From NCBI GenBank assembly GCA_020746105.1, contig CM036629.1:751501-815500 (forward strand): 64,000 nucleotides of DNA. The letters are read 5' to 3'. The translations under genes and the position numbers were made by a program. This DNA comes from Trogon surrucura. Its lineage: Eukaryota; Chordata; Aves; Trogoniformes; Trogonidae. Within the stretch, counting starts at the first letter, position 1; the number at the start of each line of letters is the position of its first letter. This document shows, in pieces, positions 22,591 to 35,830 of the stretch. The notes under the pieces were generated by a model. It searched no databases and was not told the origin of the DNA. It saw nothing but the letters and a program-made list of their open reading frames with translations.

Positions 22591-25500
22591 CCTCCATGCA
22601 GCTGAGTGCATTCTTTGACCTCGTGTGCGTGTAAAGACACACAAAATACACCAAATACACCCTGTGTGCGTCTGCCTGTGACAGAAGTGGAAGGACTGCA
22701 TGTCAGAGAAAAATACGAACACATCCGGAGTGCTGGTCTCCATGACACCTGATCACTAAAAAAAACAGATCTTCCTTGAGAGACAGATTTTTACGTGTCT
22801 CGGCAGAAGGGGCTTCTGGAAGTGCTGCGCCCACTCACACCATCTCTCCTGTGCTAATGGCAGCTTCATTGAAAATACGTTGTCCTAGAGCCTGTCCCAG
22901 CTCTCCAGGACACAGCCACTGCGACAGACACCCCAAAAACGCACAAGGAAATTACTTGCTGCAAAAGAAAAACAACAATGGAGCAATTTCCACTTTGCCT
23001 TTCAAGATTCCTTTTGGGTTACTGTGCTGTTTTCATATTTATATGTTTTTGCATTTGCCCTCTAGAGCCGCACAAGGGACAGAAATGGAATATATTTTGC
23101 AGTATGTTGCTATGGCTTTTGCTTCTGTGTTTGAATTCATCACACTGCAGGATGTACACTGGATAGATAGACTTTAAATTAACAATTATGCAGTTAATAT
23201 GTGCTCTTCCCTCTACAAGAAAGTTTTCAAAAAGTTCAAGAGCAACCATTTAATAATTCACAATTTTTACACTGCCTATATTTTGAGACAGCTTGAGAAG
23301 GATTTATACGCCCAGAGGAATTTTTTAAAATCTGTTTTGTAGAACCCAAGCTCATAATATTCTGCTGGAACAACCATCAGCTCCTAGTTACACCCAAATG
23401 TATTTTAGGAGGATGCCCTCTCTCAGACTACTGGAATCGTAGCAATAGTGATAATGGAGAAAGAGATCCTGACAATGCCACCTGAAAAAAAGTATGTCTC
23501 AAGAAATCATCACTAATCTTTTTGCAATCTTGCTCTCATCTGCATAGGAAAGACCAGACAAATAACCTGGGGTTGAAGGAGCAGTCACCTATTTTCGGAG
23601 GCATGTCTTACGATGAAGCGACAAAAATTATCCCACCCAATTAATACATCAGTCCTAAAAACCTGGATTAAAGCATCGCCTCTTTAGCTTAATTACGACT
23701 ACTGCTCAGCATCGTAAAACAACGCACAAAACCCTTTTTGCTGTCCCAGATGGCTGTGATCTCCTTGTATTCTGCCCTTCAGCCCCCCAGCAAAGCCATC
23801 GGCTCGGGCGATTTGGAGGCGGTTTCCCCTTCTGACTCCAGCGCAGCCCTGAAGTGCGTGGAATCCTAAAATGATCCAAACCGTAAAAATTGCAACCACA
23901 TCATGTCATTATTTATTTTATTTTTTTTTGCACTGGCTTGACCTTTTCAGCAGACAGGTCATTCTGACACATAAAAGGAAAAAAGCAGCAGAGCCACCTG
24001 CTCCACACCAGGAGCTGGGGCTGCGTGTGCTCTGCTGGAACTGCTAAAAGGGCGTATGAACCGACTCGCCACTGCACAACCGCACCGTTCCCAGCTCCCC
24101 CCGCACGCCGGTTACTCCAGACTGAGAAATCCTGGGATCCAAGCAGTGTCCCTTTTGTTTTTTAAGGCAGGACGCACGCGCGGTGGAACACCTCCCGCAT
24201 TCGGGGCCGCTCGACAGGCCCCCAGGCAGGGCTCTGCTTTTATTCCCTGTCCTGCTCTATGGAGGATGCAGCCGGCAGGAATTTTCAGAGATGCTGCAGT
24301 TCTAAATTCAGTTGTTGATAGGCAAGCGTGAGAGGAATGTTCTTTCCACACACCCTTCTTCATAATTTACCTTCTACAGGTTCCCATTCAGTCGGGCGCC
24401 TGAGTAGGAAAATGACAAAATCTTTCCATAATTTCTATGCCGTTGAGGAAAGGTAAGAAACTAACCAAAACCATCTGAAAAATTTCTTTACAACAGTGGA
24501 GACCTTTCTTCCTTTCCCTTTAATTTGCCAAATGGCAGCTGGTAAAGGAGAAAACGCTGCTCAACATTATAAACTCCATTCCCATGTTATTGGCTCTTTT
24601 CTATTTGGACAAAGAACAGATAAACATCCTGATGCACAGAAAACCTGAGGTAGGGACAGAACAATAAATAATTTCATCTGCTGGTTTCCATCAACATGCA
24701 CCCACCTACAAAACCGCTCAGGTCACTGGAAAAGCTCTGGACACAATGCATTGCCATGCGCAGCGTAACTCTGACAGAGCTTATAAAACGTCTGGAATAT
24801 TGTATATATTTTTCTTTTATCGCTCTTCTCTTTGGATTTCACTTACATTCCCTTTTGCTATCAGACTGAGGGTGATAAATGGAAGATGAAAAAGTGCACA
24901 TTTCTCCCTGTCTTTTAAAAAGCACTTGAATAAATACTATCCATGCAGCCAAGTGTGTCCTGCATTTGAATAGGTGCAAAGCAGTGGGGATGCCACGGCG
25001 AAAAGAAGTCTGCCTTGCAGCTCTTGGCGCCAGGGCAGTCAATACACTGAACAGTGATTTATTTATATTAGCAAACGCTCATGCGGAAATTAATAGCTCT
25101 TTTTGAAAGCATTGTTGTTTCGGTTTCACCTGAGATATTAATCTGGAACCTAATCCCTAATTGTTTGTAAATATGCACGTTTGGGGAATTCTTAGATACA
25201 TCCAGAGATCTTGCTTTCCCTTGGTAGCATTCCTCCAGGAATTCTGCAAACCAGCCCCAACTGCTCCATGAGGAGGAAGCACAATGGGGATGAGGCTACT
25301 TTTAAGCTTTAAAATGCAACAGAAAGACAAACTTTAACAATAAATCATGGGCAAATGTACTAAGTGCCCGGGATATTAACAGAGATATTGCCTCACAGAC
25401 AGAAGCTCTGTCTTCTAACACTTTTGCCACAAGCATTGCAACATCACAAGTAACAGAAATTAAGGGAGTCTGAGACCACCGCCAGCAAAATACCTTCCCA

Positions 25501-26234
25501 GGAGGAAAGGATTTTTACATTGTGTTTCAATGCAAAGTGTTCTCCTAATACCAAACTCTCCCCATTTTTCCCTTCCCAGAGGTCCCAAAGAACGGGACGA
25601 CCAGAAATCTCTCACCATCACGTCTCTGCACCGTGGCAGCTCCTGATCCCTCCTGCACCACTGCACAGCAGCCTGTGTCCCACCTCGGCCACCAGAGCCA
25701 CGACCTGGCTTTGGATCTCCCCGTTACTTGGTTTTCTCCCCCTGGATCCTGCAGGTCACCAAATCTGTCACCTCACCTCGCGTTTGGACACGACGCCGTT
25801 ACACTGACACCCTGCCCTACTTCCCCTGGAGTCAGAAGATGGGTCGCCACACTCTTTTACTTATGGTCAATGTTCCTGTCACCTTGCCTTGCGCCCCAGC
25901 CACCAGGGCTGTCACCTCGCCCGCTACGCGTGTCCTTGTACATCTCCGCACAGCTTATGTCTCCGCTCATTGCGTCTCTCGCTTCATCGTGCCTCTACGA
26001 TGAGCATTTCAGTTCATCTTGACTCCCAGCGACATCCATCACAGGGCTAGTATCAGGAATCCTTCTGGAAATTAATTTTTGTCTCACTGCCTAAAAGAAC
26101 AGATTTCCCCACCACCACCACAATTAAGGAGCTTAAACGGAACAGTGAGAGAGGCACATGCCAAGACCAAGTAACTGTCATTGCTACATGGGCTGGCTCA
26201 TTTTTCTCTTCAGGATCTGCGCTATATATCTAAA
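22591..26234. other. Intergenic stretch without recognised gene
   Basis: Mixed composition. Two overlapping open frames (25633-26022 and 25728-26003, plus) fall in a C/T-rich, stop-poor stretch with recurrent GTCACCT words. Their translations are low in complexity and unlike any family I know. The interval 25050-25190 is AT-rich and motif-dense (TTAATAG, GATATTAATC) and could be regulatory. No CR1 was recognised. Confidence 0.45.
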
Positions 26235-26311
26235 ACTAGACTGCAAGCTCTCCCAAGTAGGGCTTGGCTTTTCTATATGCTCCAGTGAAACAAATTACAT
26301 AATAAAAATAA
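26235..26311 (+). repeat. Ancient SINE relic (MIR/L2-like), truncated
   Basis: Starts with TAGACTGCAAGCTCTCCCAA and GTAGGGCTTGGCTTTTC, which follow the TAGACTGTAAGCTCTTTGGG-type block of the old amniote repeat also seen at 13868-13990, here in the opposite orientation. It ends in an AATAAAAATAA tail. The middle of the element is shortened. Identification is from remembered pattern, and the family name is uncertain. Confidence 0.45.
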
Positions 26312-28083
26312 CTGATGTTTGAAACGTAATTGGTCACTAGAATTTGCAAATCAGTAAGATAAAACCAGAACGGCTCTGTAAATCAGTAGGTGACAAATTG
26401 GCCCAAAGTAAGCCGAGCAGTCCCTGTCAGTGCGTCACCCAGGACGTGTATTTACAGCTCAGAGGCACTCTGCCTTCTTCGCAGAATTTGCAGATTTCCG
26501 ATTCTAATCTCCAAAAGCAAAAGACCCTGCATAGAACAACGGATGGATTATCAACACGGGGTGTCTAGGAAGTGCTCGCACCCCTGCCCAGACGTTAACA
26601 CTTGATTTCTCTGTTTTATGGTCATCTTTGACTGAAAGAATCAATATACAAAATTAATTCCTAGTTCTCAAATTTACTTTTGCCGTTGCAGCTACAAAAA
26701 AAAATATCTGTTGTTCAAAGCAAATAAAAAAGCACATTAAATAGTACTACTACCATGACTGAAATTTGAAAATTAAAACCAGGAACTGCAGTAAAATAAT
26801 CCCCTAAAAATAATTTTTTTAAAAAAATCTTACATCAAAACTAGGCTTCTCTCTACTGCAATGAACTCTTCACTAAATACCAGGTGTAAGGATTTGACAG
26901 TATACATGGTCCCTCGATCGCTGTTAGACCGCGTGGTCAAAAATTTGTTTCGGTATTGAGAAGTATTGAATGTTTTTAATTAAATCTGTGGTGACAGCGC
27001 TTATAGTGGTCTGGGAAGAGCCCTGAAGGACAAACCACGGTACAGAGGGCCCGAAACCCCTGTCAGACAACCTGTCCCCAGCACAGAGGCACAAAGCCTC
27101 TGCCAAGGAAGACAAACCCACAACTCGCCAGCGTGACCATGCGCCACCCCGTAGCTGCTACCCGGCTGCGCTCAGCAGATGAAGAAATCCAAATACCCAA
27201 GCTCCATTTTGGAGGCTCGCTGAGAAGGTACAAATTCCACGCGATGCTGGGAACGGGAGCCAAGAGGCATCACCCGAAACGCTGCTCAGCTCTCTGGCTG
27301 CAGCCACGTCCAGCTAGAGCCAGACAACAAACTTCTTTCCGTGCCTCGATTCCTCAACAAATAAACTTGGATTTCAAGAGACTTAACTCCCGCAGCAAAG
27401 CTCTCTGAGATCTTGAGATGAAGATTATTATGAAGAATTACGTTAGACAAGAGTTAGAAGCAGCTTAAAATCTTGCTTCCAAGTGTTCTCTTTGCCTTAC
27501 TCATTCAGCATCTCTTTCCTGCTTTTGACGCAGGCTTTGAACAAACATCTACAGAACCATTCTCAGGCCCTTTTTAGAGACATCAGCAAATCCCTTCACA
27601 CTACTTATTCTAACAGAGATCTAGAGACTTCTCCTATCAACTCGTACCCAACTCAAGGCCATCAGAACCTCGGGAGCAGCGCGCAGACGGGACACAGACT
27701 CGCGGCACCTCTCAGCGGGAAGACCCGCACGAGCACGTGGCACACCCCAGCTTGCGGGTGTCTCCAGAACTTGGAGCAATGGAGCTTCCTCTGTGCTGGA
27801 ACTACTCTCGGCGAAGACAGCCCCAAAGGCAGGCAACTGCAGTGAAGAGATCGACACCTGGTGCTGCCTCCAGCAGTGTTAATGTGCAGCCCGTGGTCTT
27901 CCATGCAGCTGCAAGGAAACTCCTCTCCCTTCGTGTCTCATCTGTTAGTACAAAGCGGGTGAGAAATCTATAAAGGATTAATTAAGGCAAAATGTGTTAA
28001 GTCAAACATCTCCTTCAACAGTCAAGGATTCCATCTCAGCGTTCTGCAGCAGCGCGAGGAAGCCGGGAGGGAGGACGCGACAT
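26312..28083. other. Intergenic stretch without recognised gene
   Basis: AT-rich to 27000, then mixed. Open frames around 27480-27970 reach 120 codons in overlapping frames on both strands, without recognisable protein features. The last 60 bases before 28084 are GC-rich and may be either flank or a degenerate continuation of the CR1 that follows. Confidence 0.4.
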
Positions 28084-28254
28084 CGAGCAGGCTGCCCAGG
28101 GAGGGTGTGGAGTCTCCTTCTCTGGAGACATTCAAGACCCGCCTGGACACGTTCCTGTGTAGCATTATCGAGGCGTTCCTGCTCTGGCAGGGGGATTGGA
28201 CTTGATGATCTTTCCAGGTCCCTTCCAATCCCTGACATTCTGTGATTCTGTGAT
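28084..28254 (+). mobile_element. CR1 LINE 3' end fragment
   Basis: Plus-strand CR1 3' end in typical order: GCAGGCTGCCCAGGGAGGGT, GTGGAGTCTCCTTCTCTGGA, GACATTCAAGACCCGCCTGG, then TTGATGATCTTTCCAGGTCC and a double ATTCTGTG-type tail ending near 28254. The first half corresponds to the last codons of the CR1 reverse-transcriptase ORF; translated, it keeps FKTRLDTFLC-like residues. It is 5'-truncated and inactive. Confidence 0.95.
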
Positions 28255-31200
28255 CGAGGTGGCTTTGGCCACGGCCGCGCCGCCGACTGCTGCCTTCCTC
28301 ACCTCCTGCTCCGGCCCCTGCCAGCCGTGCTTGCTGTACCTTGCACAGTTTCTGTTCTCTTATTTGTTTCACATATCTGTGCTGAAATCTGAAATGGGGA
28401 AACCCCAATACTTGTGCCAACAAGCTGGAGACCCAACTACCACGCAGAGAGCCCAAACTCTCCTCCCGCCTGCGCCACCGCCTGCCGTGCGAAGCAAAGC
28501 GAGCCCGTTTCCGAGAGGCTTATTTACCTAATAGGCCATAAAAGGTATCGAGGGAGTCATTCCATTCAACTGGGTCAATCTTACGTATGTAAATATGTAT
28601 TTAAATTTGGTAAATATGTACAGTATTTAGAGTACGTAGAGAATGATTCGCCTGTGGAATGGGGCATCTCTTTCAAAAAGGGTTTGCACAACTCCGGGTA
28701 AATTAAACTCCTTTACACACCAATAATAAAAGCCAAAATCTGCGGGAAAAGAGATGCCCTCTTTTGTTAACTGATGTGAGTAAACATTGCTGAGCTTTGC
28801 AGCATCCTAATTGCGGTTATTAATTAAACTTATTTCAATAAGATTGACTTAGTGGATTTCATATAACATCGAATTTTAAGGGTAGAAGTAAACATTCAGT
28901 TTCACGTGGGAAATGATTCATTCATGAAAACAACTGCATTATTTAAGGACTGTATATATCTGTATATACATATGTATGTATGTTTGCCTACATGCATGAG
29001 CCCCAACTATGGCAAAAAGCATTGCATACATGTGCATGTGTTTCTCTTCTCTGTCCTTAAAATGCAAAAAAAAAAATCCTAGAAATGAAATTCTTGGTAA
29101 CATTTTTATGTTCATCCACCGGAAAAAAACAAAATCTTGGTACCTTCAGGCTTCTAGCTGGAATACCTCACAGGAGACTAAATCTGTTGATACAAATTAC
29201 TATTCCCACTGCTCTAAACCCTGAATTTCTTGTGCAGCTAGGCTAAGCAAAGCTTTGTTAAAGAAACAGTTTTATTTAAGAGTTCTCCAAGTAAAAACAT
29301 CAGACTGCTTGATACACACTTGTTAGAACTCTTAACAGAACAGTTCTGAAATAAATAAAATTTTTGAGGCACTTATGCCAGTACTCATTTTTGTCAGAGA
29401 AGCTCTTCCACCATCCATCGGGTTATTAGGGAGTAATGGAGAGGGGGGGACACAGGAAATCAGCATATTTCAAGGCTCAGAGTGAACAGGTTTTCAGCCA
29501 CAGCAAAAGCTCTGGAGATTTCGTTTAACAGAAAATTCTCCTCTAGTCAGAGTTCACACCTCGCACATCCAGTATCCAAGCGCTGCGCAATGAGAAACAC
29601 ATTAGACTACACTTATTTATATTACACCCTAAACAGCAAGTCTAAATAATTTAGGATTTCCACAGCTTGAAGGGGAAAAAAAGAGAAGAGTTACCATTTT
29701 TTAAACCTGGAAGTGTGCGCCGTGGGGGCACTTAGGGCCGCCAGCTTCGCTTGGATGGATGACACGGCACGCGCAAGGAAACACAAAACCTCCCGGTCGC
29801 CCTCATACTCAAAGTTACTTTGGTGAGGGGCAAGCAAGAGGGGAAGCAAAAACAGTTTGTCTCGTGGTTCAGCCTTCCTTAGTAAAAATATAAAAAAGGC
29901 AGAAGAGAAAGCTGAGGCTCCGACACATGCCCAGGAAGCGCAGAACATCGGACTGGGGGTTGCCCGAGCTGGAGAGACGCTCCTCTGTGCTCTTTGCAAG
30001 GATCTGGTTATTCTGTCACATTTACGGATGTCTAACTGCCACCTCATAATTTCCCGTTCCAAAAGAAAAAAGAAAGCGGTATGCTAGAAATATCCACGTT
30101 TCGGAATTTCCAGATAAACCGTATTTCAGCTACAGAGCATTTATATGTGTATATAATGTACACACAGTGTGTCTGTGTTCACACTCATTCATTGATTTAA
30201 GGAGGTGGTTAAAACCATGCAAAAATCAGATAGCATGTTCACGTTGTATTAAATACAAAGTGATGATACATTTCTAAAGGTGGTAATTGAAATATCCTAA
30301 TTCCTGTCTTCAAAGAGGCTTGTGAAAACTAAGTAACAGCATGACCTTGATTCCCACATGTCCGAATAAAGCAACCATGTTCAGCATCCCCGTTAATATT
30401 TAGGAAATTTGGAGCTGGTGTAAGGAAACACAGGGAAGGGGAGACAGTCCATAGGAATTACAGAATTGACCCAACAACTGAGACTGTCTGAAAGTATGAA
30501 AAATTTTCTCTATCATTACCTTTTTTCCCCTTAGTATAACAACGCAAAACGTACTGATCATAGCGAAACCCGGGAAGGGCTGCAGAACTTCTCCCCAGGC
30601 TCCTGTGCTAATCACGACTTACTCCGGTGCAAAGTGAGAAAGAGGATGGAGAAACCCTTTCTCCATCTGACTTCTACTGCTGGGGATTCAGGAGGTTCAG
30701 AAGAACTTCCCTGCAACACAGACCAGTTCTTTCCCCCCACCGAGGTGATTATTCTTGACCCGTGAGGTTCTGCTAGAACTGATGTGTTCGAGTCTACTCG
30801 GGTCTGGGTCCAGCTCTCGTGACCAGACCCGATGTTTACGCAGCCTGTGTGAGCAGTATTGCTAACTCACCTCAAAGGCCTGTGCTATGTCACTGCGGAG
30901 GGAATGTGGGACGCCTAATATTAGTACCATCATAAAATGAGCTTTTGCAATCAGTCCCGACACCTTCGGCTGGCTGCTGTTTTCTATTAAAATCTTCTCT
31001 TAGATCAAGTCATACAATGAAATTCAGCTTTCTGCTGCCTCCATTTTCAACAGATCATAATGAACAACATCTTAGGTTTGCATAATACCGTTAGTAGTGT
31101 GTCAGAAAAGAATAAAGTACTCACTCTAACAAAAGCCTGGTTAGAGTAGAAGACAGAGAAATCAAGCAACAAAAAAATCTTCTAAACTAGTATTGAATTT

Positions 31201-32129
31201 CAACATTCTACTTGCTTATCATATAGTATAAATAATTCACACTTGAAAATCTTACTTTCAGAACTGTTTACTGACACAGCAAAAATCCATGGGAGAGGTT
31301 ACTGACATGGCACGGAAATGCACAGCGAAAAAGACTAAAGTGATCACCGACAGGATGAGAAAAGAATTAATTGAAGGAGAACATCAGCTAAGAAAATACA
31401 TTGTCTTGAACAAGCTAGCTGGTAATTAAGAGCTCAGGTACCAAAGCCTCCTTCATTTCAGATCTGCCCAATGGCAGACACGCTCCAGAACACCAGCTTG
31501 TAGTGCAGACTTGTGCTACTGCTTGGGTCTTTGATGTATTTTATATTTTGATTGGAAAGATACAAAGAAAAATCTACTAGGAAAAATTTACTGGGATAGG
31601 GAAACAATTTTGTTTGGTTTTTTTTTTTACTTTACTCGATTGAAATGAGCTTTTTGGTTTTGAAATTTTTAAATAATCCAGCATACTGGAGGAGTAGTGG
31701 ACAGAGCAGGCAGAGGCAGGGCTGTCGGTGTGGGATGCCCAGCGCCAGGACCGGGAGAAGCTGCTGCTGTGGTGTCTGCACACAAAGTGTGAAACACTCC
31801 TCACCTGCTGTAACCAGCTCCTTCTTCCATGAAACAAAAAAATTCCCCAGTTCAAGATCTGAAAATAGTAATTTCTATAGATCTCCTCGGGTAAAACAAG
31901 CCTCATGACAAGAAAAAAAAATAAAGAGAAAAGAAAGTTAGGTCTGTTCTGTTTGGTTTTGCGTGCTGAAACGGCTGCTCTAGCGCAGAAATGCTGAAAC
32001 TGCCCCTCCGACGTGGAGTGGCGTTACTGCACAGCCCGCTCCCTACTCCACACCTCAGAAAAAGGGACTTTCGCTGGAATACTTGGCCAAAACGGAAAGA
32101 CGAGTAATTGGAGGATGGCTGCGAGGGCA
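28255..32129. other. Intergenic stretch without recognised gene
   Basis: Mostly AT-rich. Around 28955-28995 lies a TA/TG-rich simple stretch. The interval 28740-28940 is AT-rich and complex with many TTAATTAA and ATTAA words, and may be regulatory. A 123-codon minus-strand frame (29691-30062) and a 109-codon one (31577-31906) show no domains. No transposable element was recognised. Confidence 0.45.
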
Positions 32130-32310
32130 GGAGGTGGCAGCAGGGTGAGGCGTTAAGTCCCCGTAGGAGGACACAGACAATCGCAAGCCCAAAAGGTCGT
32201 CCCCACAGGGCCGCACAGGACCCGCGCGGCAGCCGCGGCACGGCGGTGGGCAGCTCCGCGGGCTCTGCGCCTCGCAAAAACGCGTCGGCCGAAAAGGCTC
32301 GTCACTTGCT
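32130..32310. promoter_or_regulatory. Orphan CpG-rich patch
   Basis: About 180 bp with dense CpGs, especially 32195-32300 (GCGCGGC, CCGCGG and CGCGTCGGCCG words), in otherwise AT-rich surroundings. A C7 run followed by a GCC word and an A12 run closes it at about 32320-32340. It overlaps stop-poor frames on both strands that have no protein features. It may be an orphan CpG island. Confidence 0.4.
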
Positions 32311-32659
32311 ACCAACACCCCCCCGCCAAAAAAAAAAAACAAAACAGTCCAGGGGAAGACACAAAAGCTCCACGAAATTTTAAATACAATTATCTCAGAT
32401 TAGAATATTTGGCTTGGAAGATCTGGAGGGTATTGTTTCTGATGAGCCCGAGCCACTTGACAAGGCCTGTCACCACTCCAGGTCTCTCCGTTGTCAACTG
32501 AAGATGAAAGGACATCACAAAGAATTAACTTCAGCTTTTAAACATTTTGAAAATGTCAAAGAGGTCGTAGCTGATCTATTTCCTTATACAGCATATTCAC
32601 TTGATGAAATTTGTGGTAACAATGTGTTTTTACTTTTCATTCAAATTGGTCTAAAATCC

Positions 32660-32935
32660 TGGTAATTGATCACAGCCTAATGAGAGCTGACACGGGACCG
32701 GTGCGATTGGCTGAGCTTTGTATCAATCACAGCTGCTGCCGGTCCACGCTGTGCATATTAGACTTTCTAATGGCACTAATTGGTGACTGCAGAAAAAAAC
32801 CTGCTAAATCTCCCAGTGTAGTTTCCAGAACCATTTATTTGGTTTCCAGTTACACTAAAGCCAATTTAAGCCCTTTTATAACTAACACCTTCCTACATAT
32901 AGGACCTATTGTTCGTGCCTTCTCGCAAGCCGTCT
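32660..32935. promoter_or_regulatory. Candidate enhancer with dyad and homeodomain motifs
   Basis: Complex sequence with a 7-bp inverted repeat GGACCGG (32695-32701) / CCGGTCC (32739-32745). Between the arms lie an inverted CCAAT box (GATTGG), a TATCAATCA word and the E-box CAGCTG (32730-32735). TTAG/TAATGG/CTAATTGG homeodomain words follow within 60 bp. It contains no microsatellite or transposon. The open frame just upstream (32414-32665, TTG start, 83 codons) looks somewhat protein-like but has no ATG before codon 31. Regulatory role is inferred from motif density only. Confidence 0.3.
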
Positions 32936-35539
32936 AAATAGTCCTTAAAATATTCAGTGAGATGGCTCTAAATTAAAACCGGGTCCAATCTGTGAAACGG
33001 CACAAGTGAAAGTAGGAGCTAAATATTTGTATTGACCTTTTAGGAGCATTAGCTAAGTCAGTAAAATATCTTAAAGGCATCTTATTATATGTATAGTGGC
33101 TAAATTTTTTAATCTCCTTTAAAATAACACGTGACCGCATTTGCTGGGAAGGGATTTTATATTTCCAGAACATATTAGCATCTCTAAATGCAAAAGTTAT
33201 CAGTGAAAACAAGTTGAAATGCAGTTGCATCGTGCTAATTCTTCCCCCACCCCTTCCATATGATTTGGAGAGAAAGGTCAAGTCTGCTGTCACTTCCCTC
33301 TAACTGATGCTCAGAGACCGTGTGCACCGAGCATGATACATTTAAAAGAAACCAAGCAATCGGCCATTTTCTGCATCAACTGTATTAATCATAAACCCTC
33401 CATCTTGAGCTAAAACAAGAGGTGAGGTGCGCAGGGACAAAGGCAGAAAGTTCCCTCTCTGCCCAAACCCCAGGAATCCTCGCCCATTTGGGGCACGTCC
33501 CTTGCACGCCGCGCAGAAAGGGCAATAATATCGACTGCCGTTGCGAAGCTCGGCTGCAAGGAAGCAGGCGTTTAGCTACAGCTAACGCTGCATGGCTGAA
33601 ACCTGTGCTGATGATAAACAGCAGATGATACCGAGGGGAGAAGCGGGTGCAGGGAGCGCCGGTGTGAAGAGCCGGGCTGGGAAGGCAGCGGTACGCCTCC
33701 GCCCGTCCCGCACGCCTCCACGGTGCTTCTACACACACACGTGCGTACCCCAGAGCACGCGTTCACAGAAATCTCTTGTTAGCCACAACACACAACCTAT
33801 GTACACCTCTGTGTGTGCGTATATGTATGCATACACATCTATGCGTCTATGTACAGGGAGAAAGAATACCTGAGATGAGAACATAAGGGACGGAAAGTGG
33901 CACTGAGCAACCTGAAACAGTTTGTATTTCAAGCCGCAATAATAAAAAGAACAAGACAGAGAGACAGAGGTAAAGTTTAGAACAAGCAAGCACTAAGGCT
34001 TAGAACAAACAGACCTAATTATGCTGTTTGTTCTCCAACCTGAGATAAAAATAATCCTCATCGTATTAACAGGACTGTTCAGCAATACTTCATCTATTCC
34101 ACTAAGCAATTTGTATTTGCTTAGTGGGAACAGCTTAGGAGAAACAACGATCTCCCATGTTTCCCTCATACACTTAAGATGGAGGGTACACGCAGGAAAA
34201 CATATTTAATAAAGCCACTGCCTGCATTTGCAATTACCTGCTAAAAAAGAGTAATCATTCGCTGTACAATCACTCAAATATATGTCTTTAAAATATCTGG
34301 CAAACCGAATAAGGTCACATCTTCCGCACAGGCACGGCTCGCTAAATCTTTATTAAGCTACCCAGCGTCAGAAGGCGACCGCGGTGCTGGCTGGAGGTTT
34401 TCTGAATGAGAGACGGAACAATTCCCAGCGAGATCTGCAGACGTCACCCAAGGTGACTGCTCTGAAGTCCTGAAGTCTTTCCATTCAAAACCGTCTCACT
34501 CGTATTTTGAAACGTTTCGCTTATGTGAGCCACTGTTACGCCACAGCTAAGTTTGATCCCAATTCAATTAGTCCCCTGCATCAGCAGCACTTGAGAATCA
34601 TCACACACAAGGATCGTCTCTCGATGCTCTGCCAAACGCAGCCGTCTGAGGCACACGTTTAGCACTTTGGTCCTGCTCTCACCCAGCAAATTCCTTATGC
34701 AAATCACAAAGCAATCGACGTAACTGTTGTTTTCATAACCTGTTTGTGAGGTACACGTCCCCGTTCTCACCCATGTTTAACTGAGGCGTAAACGCAGATG
34801 TGAGAAGCCCACAAGCAGCACACGAGGTAGAGCAGCAGGTGGGAGAGGTGCGGTAAAAGGTTTTGGATGCACCAAAATCAGATTGTGCCAATACACTGAG
34901 CCCTCTGACAACACTCTGCCCAAAATACGAAGAGAAACGCACAATAAAATATTTGTCTTCAAGATGCTTGCACGTATTTTACTGCAAGTTACCACACAAA
35001 AGGCTTAATTTGCCACTTTACACACACTGAGAGCTCAGATCAGCAGTTCAGCAATCCCTCTCCCCTCAAATGCACCAGGGCTAGAATAAATGAAACAAAA
35101 TAGAAGGTAGAGAGGCCACCCATCTCTTTTGGCAAGTTTTGTAATAAGCGAAGGAAAACCACAGCCATTGGTGCTTCGCTGGCCGTTGCCCACTTTGAGC
35201 TTACTTGGACTGGGAAGTTGCTCCGTGTGCGCACGTAGGAAGGAGCAGGAGAATGGAAAGGAGAGAAGTGAGGAGCCATTTCCCAAGGCAGTCTCATCGA
35301 GGAGTGGCGACCTCATCACAACTGCTGTCAGAAACATTTTCAGGTGATCCTTCCAAACTTTCTACCAGCTTCTCAAAAAAAGAAAGAGCAAAACTCTTTT
35401 AAAACTCAACGCATATTGAAAACCTCAGCCTCTGCAAGAAGGGCCCCTTTGCTTTCTTGCACCTTTTTAGGCCGAAACACATTGGACTGACATTGCAAGC
35501 ATTTTGGCACAGCAACTTCTAAGATAGGAAGAAGCTCCT
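32936..35539. other. Intergenic stretch without recognised gene
   Basis: AT-rich to 33300, then a modestly CpG-containing patch (33420-33740) followed by a CA- and TATG-rich low-complexity stretch (33728-33860). The rest is mixed. Overlapping frames at 33385-33738 (minus, 117 codons) and 35035-35337 (minus, 100 codons) lack recognisable domains. Confidence 0.45.
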
Positions 35540-35830
35540 TGAAGAATATTACAATTTCCTCATCAAATTATATTTAATGGCAACAATAGGCATTTTCTAT
35601 TTTCAGTCCTCGGATAAAAAGTCAGGCAAAAAACCCATAAAGGCATTTCACATACTCCAGGTGAACTCTGAAGCCCCTATTTTCTAATTAAAATGGGTTG
35701 AGGTTAATCAGTTTAAAATTGCCTTGATTTATATAATCATTTTGATTCAGTGAGGGAATAAATTGAAATTAATTATGAGGTACATCTCACATGTTCTATT
35801 TTGCTGCTTGTTCAAGATTTGGATATAATA
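35540..35830. promoter_or_regulatory. Candidate AT-rich enhancer (motif-based)
   Basis: Non-repetitive AT-rich block with clustered homeodomain words (TTCTAATTAAAATGG, GGTTAATCAG, AATTAATTATG) and no open frame on either strand longer than a few dozen codons. Such base composition and motif density are common in vertebrate conserved non-coding elements. Conservation has not been checked. Confidence 0.25.
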
